From NCBI RefSeq assembly GCF_004799035.1, contig NZ_MWIO01000026.1:102541-166540 (forward strand): a stretch of 64,000 nt of DNA, written 5' to 3'. Numbering within the stretch: the first letter of the stretch is position 1; each line of letters begins with the position of its first letter. Shown here one piece after another: positions 7,937-18,358 of the stretch. Under the pieces are notes generated by a model, which was given only the letters and a program-made list of their open reading frames with translations, had not been told where the DNA came from and did no database searches. The translations under genes were made by a program, and so were the position numbers. Origin of the DNA: Rhodanobacter lindaniclasticus (GTDB taxonomy: Bacteria > Pseudomonadota > Gammaproteobacteria > Xanthomonadales > Rhodanobacteraceae).

Positions 7937-8992
7937 TCAGGCATTGTCGAGGGTGGCGGTGAAATGCTGGCCGAGGTCGCGCTGGCAGCGGGCGAGCACG
8001 GCCGGAGGCATGACGCCCGGCCAGCTGTGCGCCAGCTCGGAGTCGGCGGGTAATTCACCGCTTTCCACCAGCAGGCTCAGGCTGGCCACGCTGTCGGCTA
8101 CCGCCAGCGCGCGGCCCAGCGGCGAGGACGCTGCGCTGACCTCGCCCTGGCACTCGGCCAGGGCGCCGAGCACGCGCGCGGGCAGCTCCCACTGGCGGGC
8201 GGCCTGCAGCGAGAGTTGTGCAGCCAGCCTCGCGCAATGTCGCACGAAGGCAGCCGACAACGGCGGTGGCGTGGCGCCAGGCATCAGCTGATCCAGCAGG
8301 CGCACCACCGCGCCGGTGCCGGCATGGCGCACGATGCCGGCGAGGTAGGCCTCGAACGCATCGCAGCCGGTAGTCCGACCCAGCCATGCGCAGGCGTGCG
8401 CGCAGCGTTCCGCGTGACCCCACAGACGCCCGCCGGCGGCGTGGCCCATGCTGCCGGTATTGCCTTGCAGGATCGGCTTCATCACGTGCTGGGTGATCAC
8501 CCGGCGCAGGCCATCCTGGCCGAGCAGCACCACCGCCTGTTGCAGGCTGCCGATCGGTTGTGCCGATCGGTAGAACACGGTGCTGGTGGCGCGCATGACC
8601 TCGCCCACCATCAGCGGGTCGCGGCCGACCAGCTTGGCCAGCTCGGCGCCTGCCGCCTCGTCGCTCTTGAGGGTGCGCAGCAGTTGCGGCAGCACGGTCG
8701 GCAGGCGTGGCAGGCTGCGCAGGTCGAAGCGTGCACCGAGCAGTTCCAGCCGCCGCAGCAGGGCCGCTTCGACGGGCTGTGGCTCGTCCTGGCTGGCCGG
8801 CGGCAGGCCGAGCACGAGCCGGTGGAAGCGTTCGTCGATCTGCGCCAGTGACGGCGCATCGGTCGCGGCATGGCTGGTGGCTGGCGCGGCGGCGGTGGAT
8901 GCCGGCGCAGGCGGTCGCGCCGCGGCGGTGCGCCGCGGAGTGACCTTTGCCTTGCGCCGCGGAAACATGCGTCGCCAAATGCTTCCCACCAT
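7937..8992 (-). CDS. HDOD-domain protein
   Basis: 351 residues. A basic, Ala/Pro-rich linker covers residues 1-50. A HDOD (PF08668-like) region follows from about residue 90: LRSLPRLPTVLPQLLRTLKSDEA, then LAKLVGRDPLMVGEVMRATS, QAVVLLGQDGLRRVI. The His/Asp residues of true HD hydrolases are absent, as usual for HDOD. HDOD proteins act in signalling, often in cyclic-di-GMP or stress pathways. It stands alone here. Confidence 0.82.
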   Translation of the reverse strand: MVGSIWRRMFPRRKAKVTPRRTAAARPPAPASTAAAPATSHAATDAPSLAQIDERFHRLVLGLPPASQDEPQPVEAALLRRLELLGARFDLRSLPRLPTVLPQLLRTLKSDEAAGAELAKLVGRDPLMVGEVMRATSTVFYRSAQPIGSLQQAVVLLGQDGLRRVITQHVMKPILQGNTGSMGHAAGGRLWGHAERCAHACAWLGRTTGCDAFEAYLAGIVRHAGTGAVVRLLDQLMPGATPPPLSAAFVRHCARLAAQLSLQAARQWELPARVLGALAECQGEVSAASSPLGRALAVADSVASLSLLVESGELPADSELAHSWPGVMPPAVLARCQRDLGQHFTATLDNA

Positions 8993-9149
8993 GGGGACTG
9001 CCCCTCAACCGCGCAGTGTTGTCGATGATTCGATCCCGTTATCGGCCAGCGAGGACAAAAGTTGAGGCGGGATCGCCGTCGCGCGCGGGAGGCTGGCAAA
9101 GGCCTCGTTTGCCCCCAGATAGGAAGCTTCCGTCAGCAGGATTTGCGTC

Positions 9150-10133
<984 letters not shown>

Positions 10134-10162
10134 TCCTCGCCACGGGCGCGGCCGGCGTCGGC

Positions 10163-10168
10163 CATAAT
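10163..10168 (+). promoter_or_regulatory. Candidate -10 element before the RIO kinase gene
   Basis: CATAAT, inside GGCCATAATGGG, stands about 40 bases before the start codon. No good -35 is seen at 16-18 bases. The same GGC(C)ATAATGGG context recurs before mrp at 18961. Confidence 0.35.
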
Positions 10169-10206
10169 GGGTGTTCCCCCGTCGCCGCATTGAAGCCAAG
10201 CCACCG

Positions 10207-11064
10207 ATGAAAACCCCCAAGGGCCTGCAGGAGCTGATCGACGACGGCGTGATCGACCAGGTGCTCAGGCCGCTCAAGAGCGGCAAGGAAGCCTCGGTGT
10301 ACGTCGTGCGCTGCGGCGACGAGGTGCGCTGCGCCAAGGTCTACAAGGACATGGCCCAGCGCAGCTTCCAGGCGCGCGTGCAGTACCAGGAAGGGCGCAA
10401 GGTGCGCGGCAGCCGGCAGGCGCGGGCGATGGGCAAGGCGACGAAGTTCGGTCGCCGCGAGGCCGAGGAGGCGTGGAAGAACGCCGAGGTCGACGCGCTG
10501 TACCAGCTCTCCGCCGCCGGCGTACGCGTGCCGCGGCCGTACGGCTACTTCAACGGCGTGCTGGTGATGGAACTGGTCACCGATGCGGACGGCCATTCGG
10601 CGCCGCGGTTGGGCGAGGTCGAACTGTCCGCCGACGAGGCGCGTACATACCACCGGTTCCTGATGCAGCAGGTCGCCCGCATGCTGTGCGTGGGGCTGAT
10701 CCACGGCGACCTGTCCGAGTACAACGTGCTGGTCGGGCCGCACGGTCCGGTCATCATCGACCTGCCGCAGGCGGTCAGCGCCGCGGGCAACAACAGTGCA
10801 CGCACCATGCTGCGTCGTGACGTGGGCAACATCACTATCAGCCTGTCGCGTTTCGCGCCCGAGCTGCTCGACACCCACTACGGCGAGGAGATGTGGGCGC
10901 TGTACGAGCTGGGCGAGCTGCATCCCGATACCGAACTGAGCGGCCAGTTCGAGTTCGACGAGCACATCGCCGACGTCGACAGCGTGATGCAGTCGATCAT
11001 CGACGCCCGCGAGGAAGCGATCATCCGCCAGCAGGGCAGGGAAGCCGCCGAGCGGGAATTGTAG
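10207..11064 (+). CDS. RIO1-type serine/threonine protein kinase
   Basis: 285 residues. Start at ATG 10207. Kinase features: a glycine-poor ATP loop SGKEASVYVV, ATP-binding Lys45 (CAKVYK), catalytic loop IHGDLSEYN with Asp168 and Asn173, and metal-binding Asp185 in IIDLPQAV. This D-L-P form in place of DFG is diagnostic of RIO kinases. In archaea and eukaryotes RIO1 matures the small ribosomal subunit; bacterial members are less studied and their substrate is unknown. Monocistronic, with a small hairpin after it. Confidence 0.9.
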   Translation: MKTPKGLQELIDDGVIDQVLRPLKSGKEASVYVVRCGDEVRCAKVYKDMAQRSFQARVQYQEGRKVRGSRQARAMGKATKFGRREAEEAWKNAEVDALYQLSAAGVRVPRPYGYFNGVLVMELVTDADGHSAPRLGEVELSADEARTYHRFLMQQVARMLCVGLIHGDLSEYNVLVGPHGPVIIDLPQAVSAAGNNSARTMLRRDVGNITISLSRFAPELLDTHYGEEMWALYELGELHPDTELSGQFEFDEHIADVDSVMQSIIDAREEAIIRQQGREAAEREL

Positions 11065-11078
11065 GTGGGCATCTGCAG

Positions 11079-11095
11079 GGCGGGCACTGCCCGCC
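11079..11095. terminator. Short hairpin between the convergent RIO kinase and FKBP genes
   Basis: GGCGGGC-ACT-GCCCGCC is a perfect 7-bp stem with a three-base loop and no T-tract. It could end both convergent genes. Confidence 0.35.
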
Positions 11096-11110
11096 AGCGG
11101 TCGAGCCGCC

Positions 11111-11545
11111 TCAGGGCTTCTGGACGTCCAGCAGTTCCACGTCGAACACCAGCGAGGCGTTCGGCGGAATGTCGTCGCCGGCGCCGCGTGCGCCGTAGCC
11201 CAGTGCGGCGGGGATCAGCAGGGTGCGCTTGCCGCCCACGCGCATGCCGGCCACGCCCTGGTCCCAGCCGGTGATGACGTTGCCGGCGCCGAGCACGAAG
11301 GAGAACGGCTCGCCGTGGTCACGCGAGCTGTCGAACTGGCTGCCGTGCTTGTTGCCGGCGGTCTCGTCGTACAGCCAGCCGGTGTAGTGCACGGTGACCT
11401 TCATGCCCGCCACGGCTTCGGCGCCGGTGCCGACCTTGCTGTCGACCACGGTGAGCTGGTCCACGCTGCCGTGGGTGCGGATGGGTGCCGGCGCCGTGCA
11501 GGCGGCGAGGGAGATCAGGACGAGCAGGGAAAGCAGCCAGCGCAT
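11111..11545 (-). CDS. FKBP-type peptidyl-prolyl cis-trans isomerase, lipoprotein
   Basis: 144 residues. Lipobox LISLAAC gives a lipidated Cys16. One FKBP domain follows: VTVHYTGWLYD, FDSSRDHGEPFSFVLGAGNVI, GWDQGVAGMRVGGKRTLLIP, LGYGARGAG, LVFDVELLDV. The hydrophobic active-site residues Tyr, Phe, Trp and Tyr are all in place, so catalysis is likely. It is expected to help folding of envelope proteins. Confidence 0.93.
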   Translation of the reverse strand: MRWLLSLLVLISLAACTAPAPIRTHGSVDQLTVVDSKVGTGAEAVAGMKVTVHYTGWLYDETAGNKHGSQFDSSRDHGEPFSFVLGAGNVITGWDQGVAGMRVGGKRTLLIPAALGYGARGAGDDIPPNASLVFDVELLDVQKP

Positions 11546-11602
11546 GGGGCAACTCCGGTACGGACAGGTGGTGAAAGGGTTGAGGGCAGGGACGCGACAG
11601 GA

Positions 11603-12160
11603 TCAGGCCGCGGCGGTGGTCGGCGCCATGCGCACGAGCGGATCGACCGCCACCGCGTCGGCGTCGTTCATCAGTTGCAGCTGGCCGTCCTGGACCAGCG
11701 CCTGCAGTCGCATGCCCCGCTGCAGCAACGTGACCAGGGTGGCGACGGTGTCGGCGTCGATGTCCAGCACGGTGAGGTTGCGGTGGCGGGCCAGCGTGGC
11801 GGCGTGGCGGTTCCACCAGAGTTCCGCCGCGTTGCCGCCGTAGTTGACCACCACCACCTGGCGTGCGCGGCCGCAGGCCTTGCGGATGCGTGTCTCGTCG
11901 GGCTGGCCCACGTCGATCCACAGCTCGATCTCGTCGGTGTACGCCTTGCGCCACAGCGCCGGTTCGTCCTCGTCGCTGAGGCCCTTGCCGAACTCCAGTC
12001 GCTCGTCCGCATGCAGGGCGAAGGCGAGCAGCCGCACCATCAGGCGCTCCTCGGTTTCCGACGGGTGGCGCGCCAGGGTCAGCGCATGGGTGGCGTAGTA
12101 ATGCCGATCCATGTCGCTGATCTGCAGTTCGACCTTGTAGATGGTTGAGTTGAGTGCCAT
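11603..12160 (-). CDS. yaeQ: YaeQ family protein
   Basis: 185 residues. The sequence STIYKVELQISDMDRHYY at the N-terminus, HPSETEERLMVRLLAFAL, and VDVGQPDETRIRKA-type blocks (here WIDVGQPDETRIRKACG) are the YaeQ signature. YaeQ has a PD-(D/E)XK-nuclease-like fold, but its cellular role is unsettled. An ATG at 12166 is an alternative start; neither has a strong ribosome-binding site. It is 57 bases upstream of the FKBP gene on the same strand and could share its mRNA. Confidence 0.9.
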   Translation of the reverse strand: MALNSTIYKVELQISDMDRHYYATHALTLARHPSETEERLMVRLLAFALHADERLEFGKGLSDEDEPALWRKAYTDEIELWIDVGQPDETRIRKACGRARQVVVVNYGGNAAELWWNRHAATLARHRNLTVLDIDADTVATLVTLLQRGMRLQALVQDGQLQLMNDADAVAVDPLVRMAPTTAAA

Positions 12161-12232
12161 GCGCATGCCGGAGGACAACAGCCGCGCATTGTACGCGGCG
12201 CGGCGCCGGGCTGCCGCTAGACTGGCGCGATC

Positions 12233-13126
12233 ATGTCGAATGTCCCCTTCCGTCGTGACCGCGACGCCAGCACCGTGCACCTGCCGCCCGGGCCCTGGCG
12301 GAACGCGCTCGACGCGCTGTGCGCGCACTTCCCCGCGATCAGTCGCGCGCAATGGCTGGACCGGATCGCGCGCGGTCGCGTGCTCGACGGGGAGGGCGTG
12401 GCGATCGACGCGCACACGCCCTGCCGCGCAGGGATGCGCCTCCACTATTACCGAGAGGTGGCGGACGAGGCGGAGATCCCGTTCGTCGAGACGGTCCTGC
12501 ACGCGGACGAACACCTGGTGGTGGCGGACAAGCCGCACTTCCTGCCGGTGACCCCGGCCGGCGGTTTTGTCGAGCAGACCCTGCTGCGCCGATTGATCCG
12601 CCGGCTGGACAATCCGCAGCTCGTGCCGCTGCATCGGATCGATCGCGCCACTGCCGGGCTGGTGCTGTTTTCGGCGAATCCCGCCAGCCGCGCGGCCTAC
12701 CAGTCGCTGTTTCGCGGGCGGCGCATCGACAAGTGCTACGAGGCGCTGGCCCCGGCCTTGCCGGCGGAGGTTTTCCCGCTGTGCCGGCGCTCGCGCATCG
12801 TGCGGGGCGAGCCGTTCTTCCGCATGGCCGAGGTCGAGGGCGAGCCCAACAGCGAGACGCGCATCGAGGTGATCGAGCGCGGCGACACCGGGTGGCGCTA
12901 TGTGCTGCATCCGGTGAGCGGGCGCAAGCATCAGTTGCGGGTCCACATGGCGGCGCTGGGTGCGCCGATCCGCAACGACACGTTCTATCCCGCGCTGGCG
13001 GAGGCGACAGCGGACGATCATCGGCACCCGTTGAAGTTGCTGGCGCGGGAGTTGGCGTTCGTCGATCCGCTGTCGGGCGAGCCGCGTCGATTCCGCAGCG
13101 GGTTGACGCTCGACGATGGCGCGTGA
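12233..13126 (+). CDS. RluA-family pseudouridine synthase
   Basis: 297 residues. N-terminal S4-like segment (SRAQWLDRIARGRVLDGEG), then a PseudoU_synth_2 catalytic domain with VVADKPHFLPVTPAGG and the RluA catalytic box LVPLHRIDRATAGLVLFS, whose Asp is the nucleophile, plus the C-terminal SGRKHQLRVHMAALGAPI. It modifies uridines in rRNA or tRNA; which one cannot be told. It is divergent from yaeQ. Confidence 0.9.
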   Translation: MSNVPFRRDRDASTVHLPPGPWRNALDALCAHFPAISRAQWLDRIARGRVLDGEGVAIDAHTPCRAGMRLHYYREVADEAEIPFVETVLHADEHLVVADKPHFLPVTPAGGFVEQTLLRRLIRRLDNPQLVPLHRIDRATAGLVLFSANPASRAAYQSLFRGRRIDKCYEALAPALPAEVFPLCRRSRIVRGEPFFRMAEVEGEPNSETRIEVIERGDTGWRYVLHPVSGRKHQLRVHMAALGAPIRNDTFYPALAEATADDHRHPLKLLARELAFVDPLSGEPRRFRSGLTLDDGA

Positions 13127-13168
13127 TCGGGATGAAGGGTGGCGGGCCTGCCGACTTTCGACCGGGAG

Positions 13169-13807
13169 CTACTCCGCCGGCGTCTTGTGCTTGTAGCGGC
13201 ACAGGTCGCGGATCACGCAATGCGGGCAGTCCGGCTTGCGCGCCTTGCACACGTAGCGCCCGTGCAGGATCAGCCAGTGGTGCGCGTCCTGCCTGAACTC
13301 GGCGGGGATGACCTTGAGCAGCTTGTCCTCCACCGTGCGCACGTCCTTGCCCGGTGCCAGCCCGGTGCGGTTGGCGACGCGGAAGATGTGCGTGTCCACC
13401 GCGATGGTCGGCTCGCCGAAGGCGGTGTTGAGCATCACGTTGGCGGTCTTGCGGCCCACGCCGGGCAGCGCCTCCAGCGCTTCACGCGTGCGCGGCACCT
13501 CGCCGCCGTGCTGCTCGATCAGCAACCGGCACAGCGCGATCACGTTCTTCGCCTTGGCGTTGAACAGGCCGATCGTGCTGATATGGCGCTTCAGCCCGTC
13601 TTCGCCCAGGTCGAGGATGGCTTGCGGCGTGTTCGCCACCGGGTAGAGCCGGCGGGTCGCCTTGTTCACGCCCACGTCGGTCGCCTGTGCCGACAGCACC
13701 ACCGCCACCAGCAACTCGAACGGACTGCTGTACAGCAGCTCGGTGGTCGGGTGCGGGTCGAGCTCGCGCAGGCGCGTGAACAGTTCCACCACGTCGCTGC
13801 GCTTCAT
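13169..13807 (-). CDS. nth: Endonuclease III (DNA glycosylase/AP lyase)
   Basis: 212 residues, normal length. The helix-hairpin-helix [11 protein letters not shown] carries the catalytic Lys120, with Asp138 in VDTHIFR. The C-terminal cysteines 187, 194, 197 and 203 form the C-x6-C-x2-C-x5-C [4Fe-4S] site. It removes oxidised pyrimidines in base excision repair. The start overlaps the rnfB stop by 4 bases (ATGA), so the two are translationally coupled; the same pairing is common in gammaproteobacteria. Confidence 0.97.
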   Translation of the reverse strand: MKRSDVVELFTRLRELDPHPTTELLYSSPFELLVAVVLSAQATDVGVNKATRRLYPVANTPQAILDLGEDGLKRHISTIGLFNAKAKNVIALCRLLIEQHGGEVPRTREALEALPGVGRKTANVMLNTAFGEPTIAVDTHIFRVANRTGLAPGKDVRTVEDKLLKVIPAEFRQDAHHWLILHGRYVCKARKPDCPHCVIRDLCRYKHKTPAE

Positions 13808-14412
13808 GAGGATTTCTTCGCCTTCGCGCGCGCCAGCGCGGCCAGTACCGGATTGGTCGACGCGGCGGCATCCACCGCAGCCTTGCGCGCAGCCAGCTCG
13901 GCGTCGCGCTCGGCGCTTTCGCGCGCCAGGCGGGTCTCCCGACGCCGGAAGTGCGTGCGTGCGGCGTCCGCGTGCGCCTGATCGATCTGCTCCACCGGCA
14001 TCGGCACCAGCTCGATGCAGTCGACCGGGCATGCCGCCACGCACAGCTCGCAACCGGTGCAATCGTCGGCGAGCACGGTATGCATCAGCTTGGGCGCGCC
14101 GATGATGGCGTCGACCGGGCAGGCCTGGATGCACTTGGTGCAGCCGATGCAATCGGCTTCCACGATGCGTGCCAGCATGCGCGGCTTCTCGACGCCGCAG
14201 TCGGCGTCCAGCGGCAGCGGCGGCCTACCCAGCAGGTTCGCCAGCTTCGCGATGCCGGCCGCGCCGCCGGGCGGGCAGCGGTTGATCGCCGCTTCGCCAC
14301 GCGCGATCGCCTCGGCATACGGCCGGCAGCCATGGTAGCCGCACTGCTCGCACTGCGTCTGCGGCAGCAAGGCGTCGATGCGGTCGGCCAGGATGGCGAT
14401 GGGATCACTCAT
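13804..14412 (-). CDS. rnfB: RnfB-like iron-sulfur protein
   Basis: 202 residues. Fe4S domain with Cys21, Cys24, Cys29 and Cys46 (CEQCGYHGC ... RCPPGG), then two ferredoxin-type [4Fe-4S] motifs [12 protein letters not shown] and [12 protein letters not shown]. The C-terminus is an Arg/Ala/Glu-rich helix ending in Lys. It lacks the hydrophobic N-terminal anchor of canonical RnfB, and no rnfA/C/D/G/E genes are next to it; this soluble, stand-alone form next to nth is usual in xanthomonads. It probably transfers electrons to iron-sulfur enzymes, perhaps Nth; the partner is inference. Confidence 0.9.
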   Translation of the reverse strand: MSDPIAILADRIDALLPQTQCEQCGYHGCRPYAEAIARGEAAINRCPPGGAAGIAKLANLLGRPPLPLDADCGVEKPRMLARIVEADCIGCTKCIQACPVDAIIGAPKLMHTVLADDCTGCELCVAACPVDCIELVPMPVEQIDQAHADAARTHFRRRETRLARESAERDAELAARKAAVDAAASTNPVLAALARAKAKKSS

Positions 14413-14484
14413 GCGCGGAGGCGGGGTGGGCGATAATCGAGGCCCATTGTCCCGCAATTGCCGATGACCTGTTGGAGTGTCGCC

Positions 14485-14775
14485 ATGAAACCATCGTTCC
14501 TCGCTTCCCTGTTGCTGGCAGCCGTGCTCGGTGCCGGCGGTTCGATCCTGCTCACCCATGCTTCTCCCGCGCAGGCGCAAACGAGCACCGCATCCACCGA
14601 CACCGTCACCATCTTCGTCGACGCCACGTTCGGCTTCCGCAAGAAGCACATGGCGACCCAACTCACCAAGACGCATGCCGAATACGCCGCGCGCGGCTAT
14701 CGCTACGTGGACATGGCCCCGTACAACGAGAACGGCGACCTGGTCGGTTTCTTCGTGACTTACTCGAAGCAATGA
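14485..14775 (+). CDS. Small exported protein of unknown function
   Basis: 96 residues. ATG 14485 is preceded by GGAG and opens a signal peptide ([20 protein letters not shown]) that ends near AQA-QT. The mature part (about 60 residues) contains [17 protein letters not shown] and a Tyr-rich [20 protein letters not shown]. It is divergent from rnfB. The family is not recognised, but the compact conserved look argues that it is real. Confidence 0.7.
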   Translation: MKPSFLASLLLAAVLGAGGSILLTHASPAQAQTSTASTDTVTIFVDATFGFRKKHMATQLTKTHAEYAARGYRYVDMAPYNENGDLVGFFVTYSKQ

Positions 14776-14780
14776 GCCGG

Positions 14781-14801
14781 GCGGCGGGCACGGCCCGCCG
14801 C
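14781..14801. terminator. Hairpin between convergent genes (small exported protein and metG)
   Basis: GCGGCGGGC-ACG-GCCCGCCGC is a perfect 9-bp stem with a three-base loop. There is no T-run. It is placed right after the stop at 14775 and before the metG 3' end. Confidence 0.4.
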
Positions 14802-14850
14802 GCACACCCGGATGCATCGAAGAGCCGGCGCGCGGTGCCCGCCCTGCGTG

Positions 14851-16944
14851 TCAGCGCACGGTGGCGCCGGGCTTGGCGCCCTGGTCGGCATCGAGCAGGA
14901 ACAGGTCGCTGCCGCCGTCGCCGGCGGAGAGGATCATGCCTTCGGACAGGCCGAAGCGCATCTTGCGCGGGGCCAGGTTGGCGATGAACACCACGTTGCG
15001 GCCGACCAGCTTCTCCGGTTCTGCGTAGGCGGCGCGGATGCCGGAGAAGATCTGGCGCGTGCCCAGCGCGCCGGCGTCCAGCTCGAAACGCAGCAGTTTG
15101 TCCGAGCCCTCCACGAATTCGCAGACGGTGACCTTGCCGATGCGCAGGTCGAGCCTGGCGAAGTCGTCGATGCCGATGGTGGCGGGTGCGTCGCCGGCAG
15201 CGGGTGCCGGGGCTGGTTTGGCGGTGTCGTTCATGGCTTTCTTTTTCGCGGGAGCAGGTGCGGCAGCGGGAGCGCCGAGCGATTCCTTCGAGGCTTCCAC
15301 CATGGCTTCGACGCGCTTGGGATCGATGCGAGCCAGCAACGGTTCGAAGGTGCTGACGCGGTGGCCGTGGAGTTCGCGGCGGGCGTCGTCGAAACCGGTG
15401 ATCGGTGCGGCGAGGAACTGTTCGGCGGCGGCGACAGTGGCCGGCAGCACCGGCTTGAGCAGGCCGGACAGCAGGCGGAAGCCGTGCAGGGCCAGCGTGC
15501 AGACCTGCTGCAGTTCGGCGCGGCGGACTTCGTCCCTGGCGATCAGCCACGGCGCCTTGGCCGCGATGTAGCCGTTGACCAGATCGGCGATGGTGACGAA
15601 GCGGCGGGTGACTTCGGCGAACTCGCCGGTTTCATACAGCGCGTCGATGCCGTGGTAATGCGACAGCAGGGTCTGCCACAGCGCGGCTTCCTCGGCTTCG
15701 AAACGGTCGGCCAGCTTGCCGTCGAAGAACTTCTGCACGAAGCCGGCAGTGCGGCTGGCGATGTTCACCCACTTGCCGACCAGGTGCGAGTTGATCCGCT
15801 CCTCGAACGCCTTCAGGTCCAGATCCACGTCCACCGGCGCGTCGTTGAGCATGGTGGCGAAGTAGTAGCGCAGGAACTCCGGATGGATGCCCGCGTCGAG
15901 GTAGGTGCGCGCCTGGATGAAGGTGCCGCGCGACTTGGACATCTTGGCGCCGTTCACCGTGAGGTAGCCGTTGACGTGCAGTGCGGTGGGCGTGCGGAAG
16001 CCCGCGCCGTGCAGCATCGCCGGCCAGAACAGGCCGTGGAAGTTGATGATGTCCTTGCCGATGAAGTGGTGCATCTCGGTGGTGCTGTCCGGCCCGAGGA
16101 AGTCGTCGAACTTCAGCCCGGTCCTGTCGCACAACGCCTTGAAGCTGGCCAGGTAACCGACCGGCGCGTCCAGCCACACATAGAAGAACTTGCCCGGCGC
16201 GTCGGGGATCGGGAAGCCGAAGTAGGGTGCATCGCGCGAGATGTCCCAGTCCTTCAGGCCGCCGTCCAGCCACTCGCGCAGCTTGGCAGCGACGCCGCTG
16301 TCGGCCACCGGTTTGCCATGGGTGAACTTGCCGGCGAACCAGTCGCGCAGCAGCGGCTCGAATTTGGAGAGCTCGAAAAAGTAATGCTCCGAATCGCGCA
16401 GTTCCGGCTTGGCGCCGGACATCACAGAATACGGGTTGATCAGGTCGGTGGGCGCATAGGTGGCGCCGCAGTTCTCGCAGTTGTCACCGTACTGGTCCGG
16501 CGTCTTGCACACCGGGCAGGTGCCCTTGATGTAGCGGTCGGGCAGGAACATCTGCTTCTCGGGGTCGAACAACTGCTGGATGTCGCGCCTGGCGATGTAG
16601 CCGGCGTCGCGCAGGCGCGTGTAGATCAGCGAGGCCAGCTCGCGGTTCTCGTCCGAATGGGTGGTGTGGTAGTGGTCGAAGCTGAAGTTGAAGTCGGCGA
16701 AGTCGGCTTCATGGCCGGCGCGGATGCCGGCGATGAAGGCCTCCGGCGTCATGCCGGCCTTCTCGGCGGCCAGCATGATCGGCGTGCCGTGCGCGTCGTC
16801 GGCCGCCACGAAATGCACCTCGTTGCCCATCATCCGCTGCGCGCGCACCCAGATGTCGGTCTGGATGTAGCCCAGCATGTGGCCCAGGTGCAGCGGACCG
16901 TTCGCGTAGGGCAGGGCGTGGGTGACGAGCAGGCGACGACTCAT
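14851..16944 (-). CDS. metG: Methionyl-tRNA synthetase
   Basis: 697 residues. Class I signatures: PYANGPLHLGHMLGY (HIGH type) near the start and NGAKMSKSRGTF (KMSKS). The zinc-binding insert CPVCKTPDQYGDNCENCG has four cysteines. Residues from about 580 form an Ala/Lys-rich linker followed by the C-terminal tRNA-binding/dimerisation domain (DFARLDLRIGKV ... GMILSAGDG). Length and order match the large E. coli-type enzyme. It is single and divergent from the MFS gene. Confidence 0.98.
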   Translation of the reverse strand: MSRRLLVTHALPYANGPLHLGHMLGYIQTDIWVRAQRMMGNEVHFVAADDAHGTPIMLAAEKAGMTPEAFIAGIRAGHEADFADFNFSFDHYHTTHSDENRELASLIYTRLRDAGYIARRDIQQLFDPEKQMFLPDRYIKGTCPVCKTPDQYGDNCENCGATYAPTDLINPYSVMSGAKPELRDSEHYFFELSKFEPLLRDWFAGKFTHGKPVADSGVAAKLREWLDGGLKDWDISRDAPYFGFPIPDAPGKFFYVWLDAPVGYLASFKALCDRTGLKFDDFLGPDSTTEMHHFIGKDIINFHGLFWPAMLHGAGFRTPTALHVNGYLTVNGAKMSKSRGTFIQARTYLDAGIHPEFLRYYFATMLNDAPVDVDLDLKAFEERINSHLVGKWVNIASRTAGFVQKFFDGKLADRFEAEEAALWQTLLSHYHGIDALYETGEFAEVTRRFVTIADLVNGYIAAKAPWLIARDEVRRAELQQVCTLALHGFRLLSGLLKPVLPATVAAAEQFLAAPITGFDDARRELHGHRVSTFEPLLARIDPKRVEAMVEASKESLGAPAAAPAPAKKKAMNDTAKPAPAPAAGDAPATIGIDDFARLDLRIGKVTVCEFVEGSDKLLRFELDAGALGTRQIFSGIRAAYAEPEKLVGRNVVFIANLAPRKMRFGLSEGMILSAGDGGSDLFLLDADQGAKPGATVR

Positions 16945-17120
16945 GAGGTACGGGGCTTCCTTGAGGGACTGCGCATTATGGCATGCGCCTCTGCCGGTAT
17001 TGGCCGTCCGGATGGCCGTGTGGCGGCGCGCGTGACGCTTGCATGCGGGATTTCTCCATCGGCGGCGCCCGCGCGATTGTGTACAGTGCCGTGTCTGGTG
17101 TCGCGGGTTTCGGAGCGCAT

Positions 17121-18281
17121 GTGAGCAGAGTCATTTCGGCAGCCGTGGATCGCGGCGGCCTTGCACCGGCGGCGCGCGCCACGCGGTTGATCTTCCTGGT
17201 GTCGGGCATCGGCATGGCGGCGTGGGCGCCGATGGTGCCGTACGCGAAGGCTCGGCTCGGCCTGGACGATGCCTCGCTGGGCCTGGTCCTGCTGGCCTTC
17301 GGCGGTGGCTCGATGCTGGTGATGCCGCTGGTCGGCTGGCTCACCCAGCGATATGGCAACCGGCGGGTGATCGTCGTCGGCGGCGTGTTGCTGTGCGTGG
17401 CGCTGCCGGGGTTGGCGCTCGCCGCCCACGCGGTCGCGCTGGCGACGATCCTGTTCTGCTTCGGCATGGCGCTGGGCGCGGTCGACGTGGCGATGAACGC
17501 GCATGCGGTGGAAGTGGAGCGCCGCGCCGGGCGACCGATGATGTCGGGCTTCCATGGCCTGTTCAGCGTCGGCGGTCTGGGCGGCGCGCTGGGCATGAGC
17601 GTGTTGCTGGCGCTGGGCCTGCCGCTGTTTGCCGCCGCGCTGCTGGTTGCGGCGTTGCTGGCGGCGGTGGTGGCGGTGCAATGGTCCAGCCTGCTCGACG
17701 AAGCGCGCGCCACGGTGGCCCGCGCCAAGGCGTTCGCCATGCCGCGCGGCATCGTGCTGCTGCTGGGCTTGCTCTGTTTCATCAGCTTCCTGGCCGAGGG
17801 CGCGATGCTGGACTGGAGCGCCGTGTTCCTGCGCGAATTTCGAGGTTTCGACGCGGCCACCGCGGGCGTCGGCTATGCCGGATTCTCGGTGGCGATGGCG
17901 CTGGTTCGCCTGGTCGGTGACCGGGTGGTGGCGCGCATCGGCCCGGTGCTGACGGTGCGCCTGGGCGCCAGTCTGGCGGCGGCGGGCTTCCTGCTGGCGA
18001 CGCTGGTGGCGTGGCCGCCGGCGGCGCTGATCGGCTTCGTGCTGGTGGGTTTCGGCGCCGCCAATATCGTGCCGGTGATGTTCGGCGCGGCTGGCCGGCT
18101 GCCGGGCGCGTCGCCGGAAATCTCGCTGGCCACGGTGACCATGCTGGGCTACGCGGGCCTGCTCAGCGGCCCGGCCCTGATCGGCTTCCTGGCCCAGGCC
18201 AGCAACCTGGCGGCGGCACTGGCCGCGGTGGCCGGATTGCTGCTGCTGACTGCCGCGTCGGCGCGGTGGGTGCGTGAGTGA
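17121..18281 (+). CDS. MFS transporter (YbjJ-like)
   Basis: 386 residues with about 12 hydrophobic segments. GTG 17121 is favoured because CGGAG stands 6 bases upstream; the frame is open further up to 16983, but that part is Arg/Cys-rich and not protein-like. Conserved MFS loop GWLTQRYGNRRVI (motif A type) lies between segments 2 and 3. Overall it resembles the E. coli YbjJ group. The substrate is unknown. Confidence 0.88.
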   Translation: MSRVISAAVDRGGLAPAARATRLIFLVSGIGMAAWAPMVPYAKARLGLDDASLGLVLLAFGGGSMLVMPLVGWLTQRYGNRRVIVVGGVLLCVALPGLALAAHAVALATILFCFGMALGAVDVAMNAHAVEVERRAGRPMMSGFHGLFSVGGLGGALGMSVLLALGLPLFAAALLVAALLAAVVAVQWSSLLDEARATVARAKAFAMPRGIVLLLGLLCFISFLAEGAMLDWSAVFLREFRGFDAATAGVGYAGFSVAMALVRLVGDRVVARIGPVLTVRLGASLAAAGFLLATLVAWPPAALIGFVLVGFGAANIVPVMFGAAGRLPGASPEISLATVTMLGYAGLLSGPALIGFLAQASNLAAALAAVAGLLLLTAASARWVRE

Positions 18282-18300
18282 ACATCGGCGGCACAGATGA

Positions 18301-18333
18301 GACGCCCCGCACCGGTGGCCGGGGCGGGGCGTC
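18301..18333. terminator. Strong GC hairpin between convergent MFS and DUF2147 genes
   Basis: GACGCCCCGC and its perfect complement GCGGGGCGTC enclose a 13-base loop. It lies 20 bases after the MFS stop and 25 before the DUF2147 stop, so it may terminate both. No clear T-run. Confidence 0.5.
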
Positions 18334-18358
18334 GAAGGTCAGATGATGAGGCGCAACC

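Noticed and set aside
14812..17124. A 770-codon plus-strand open frame opposite metG
   Set aside because: metG on the minus strand is full length with all motifs; the opposite frame has shadow composition and no recognisable domain.
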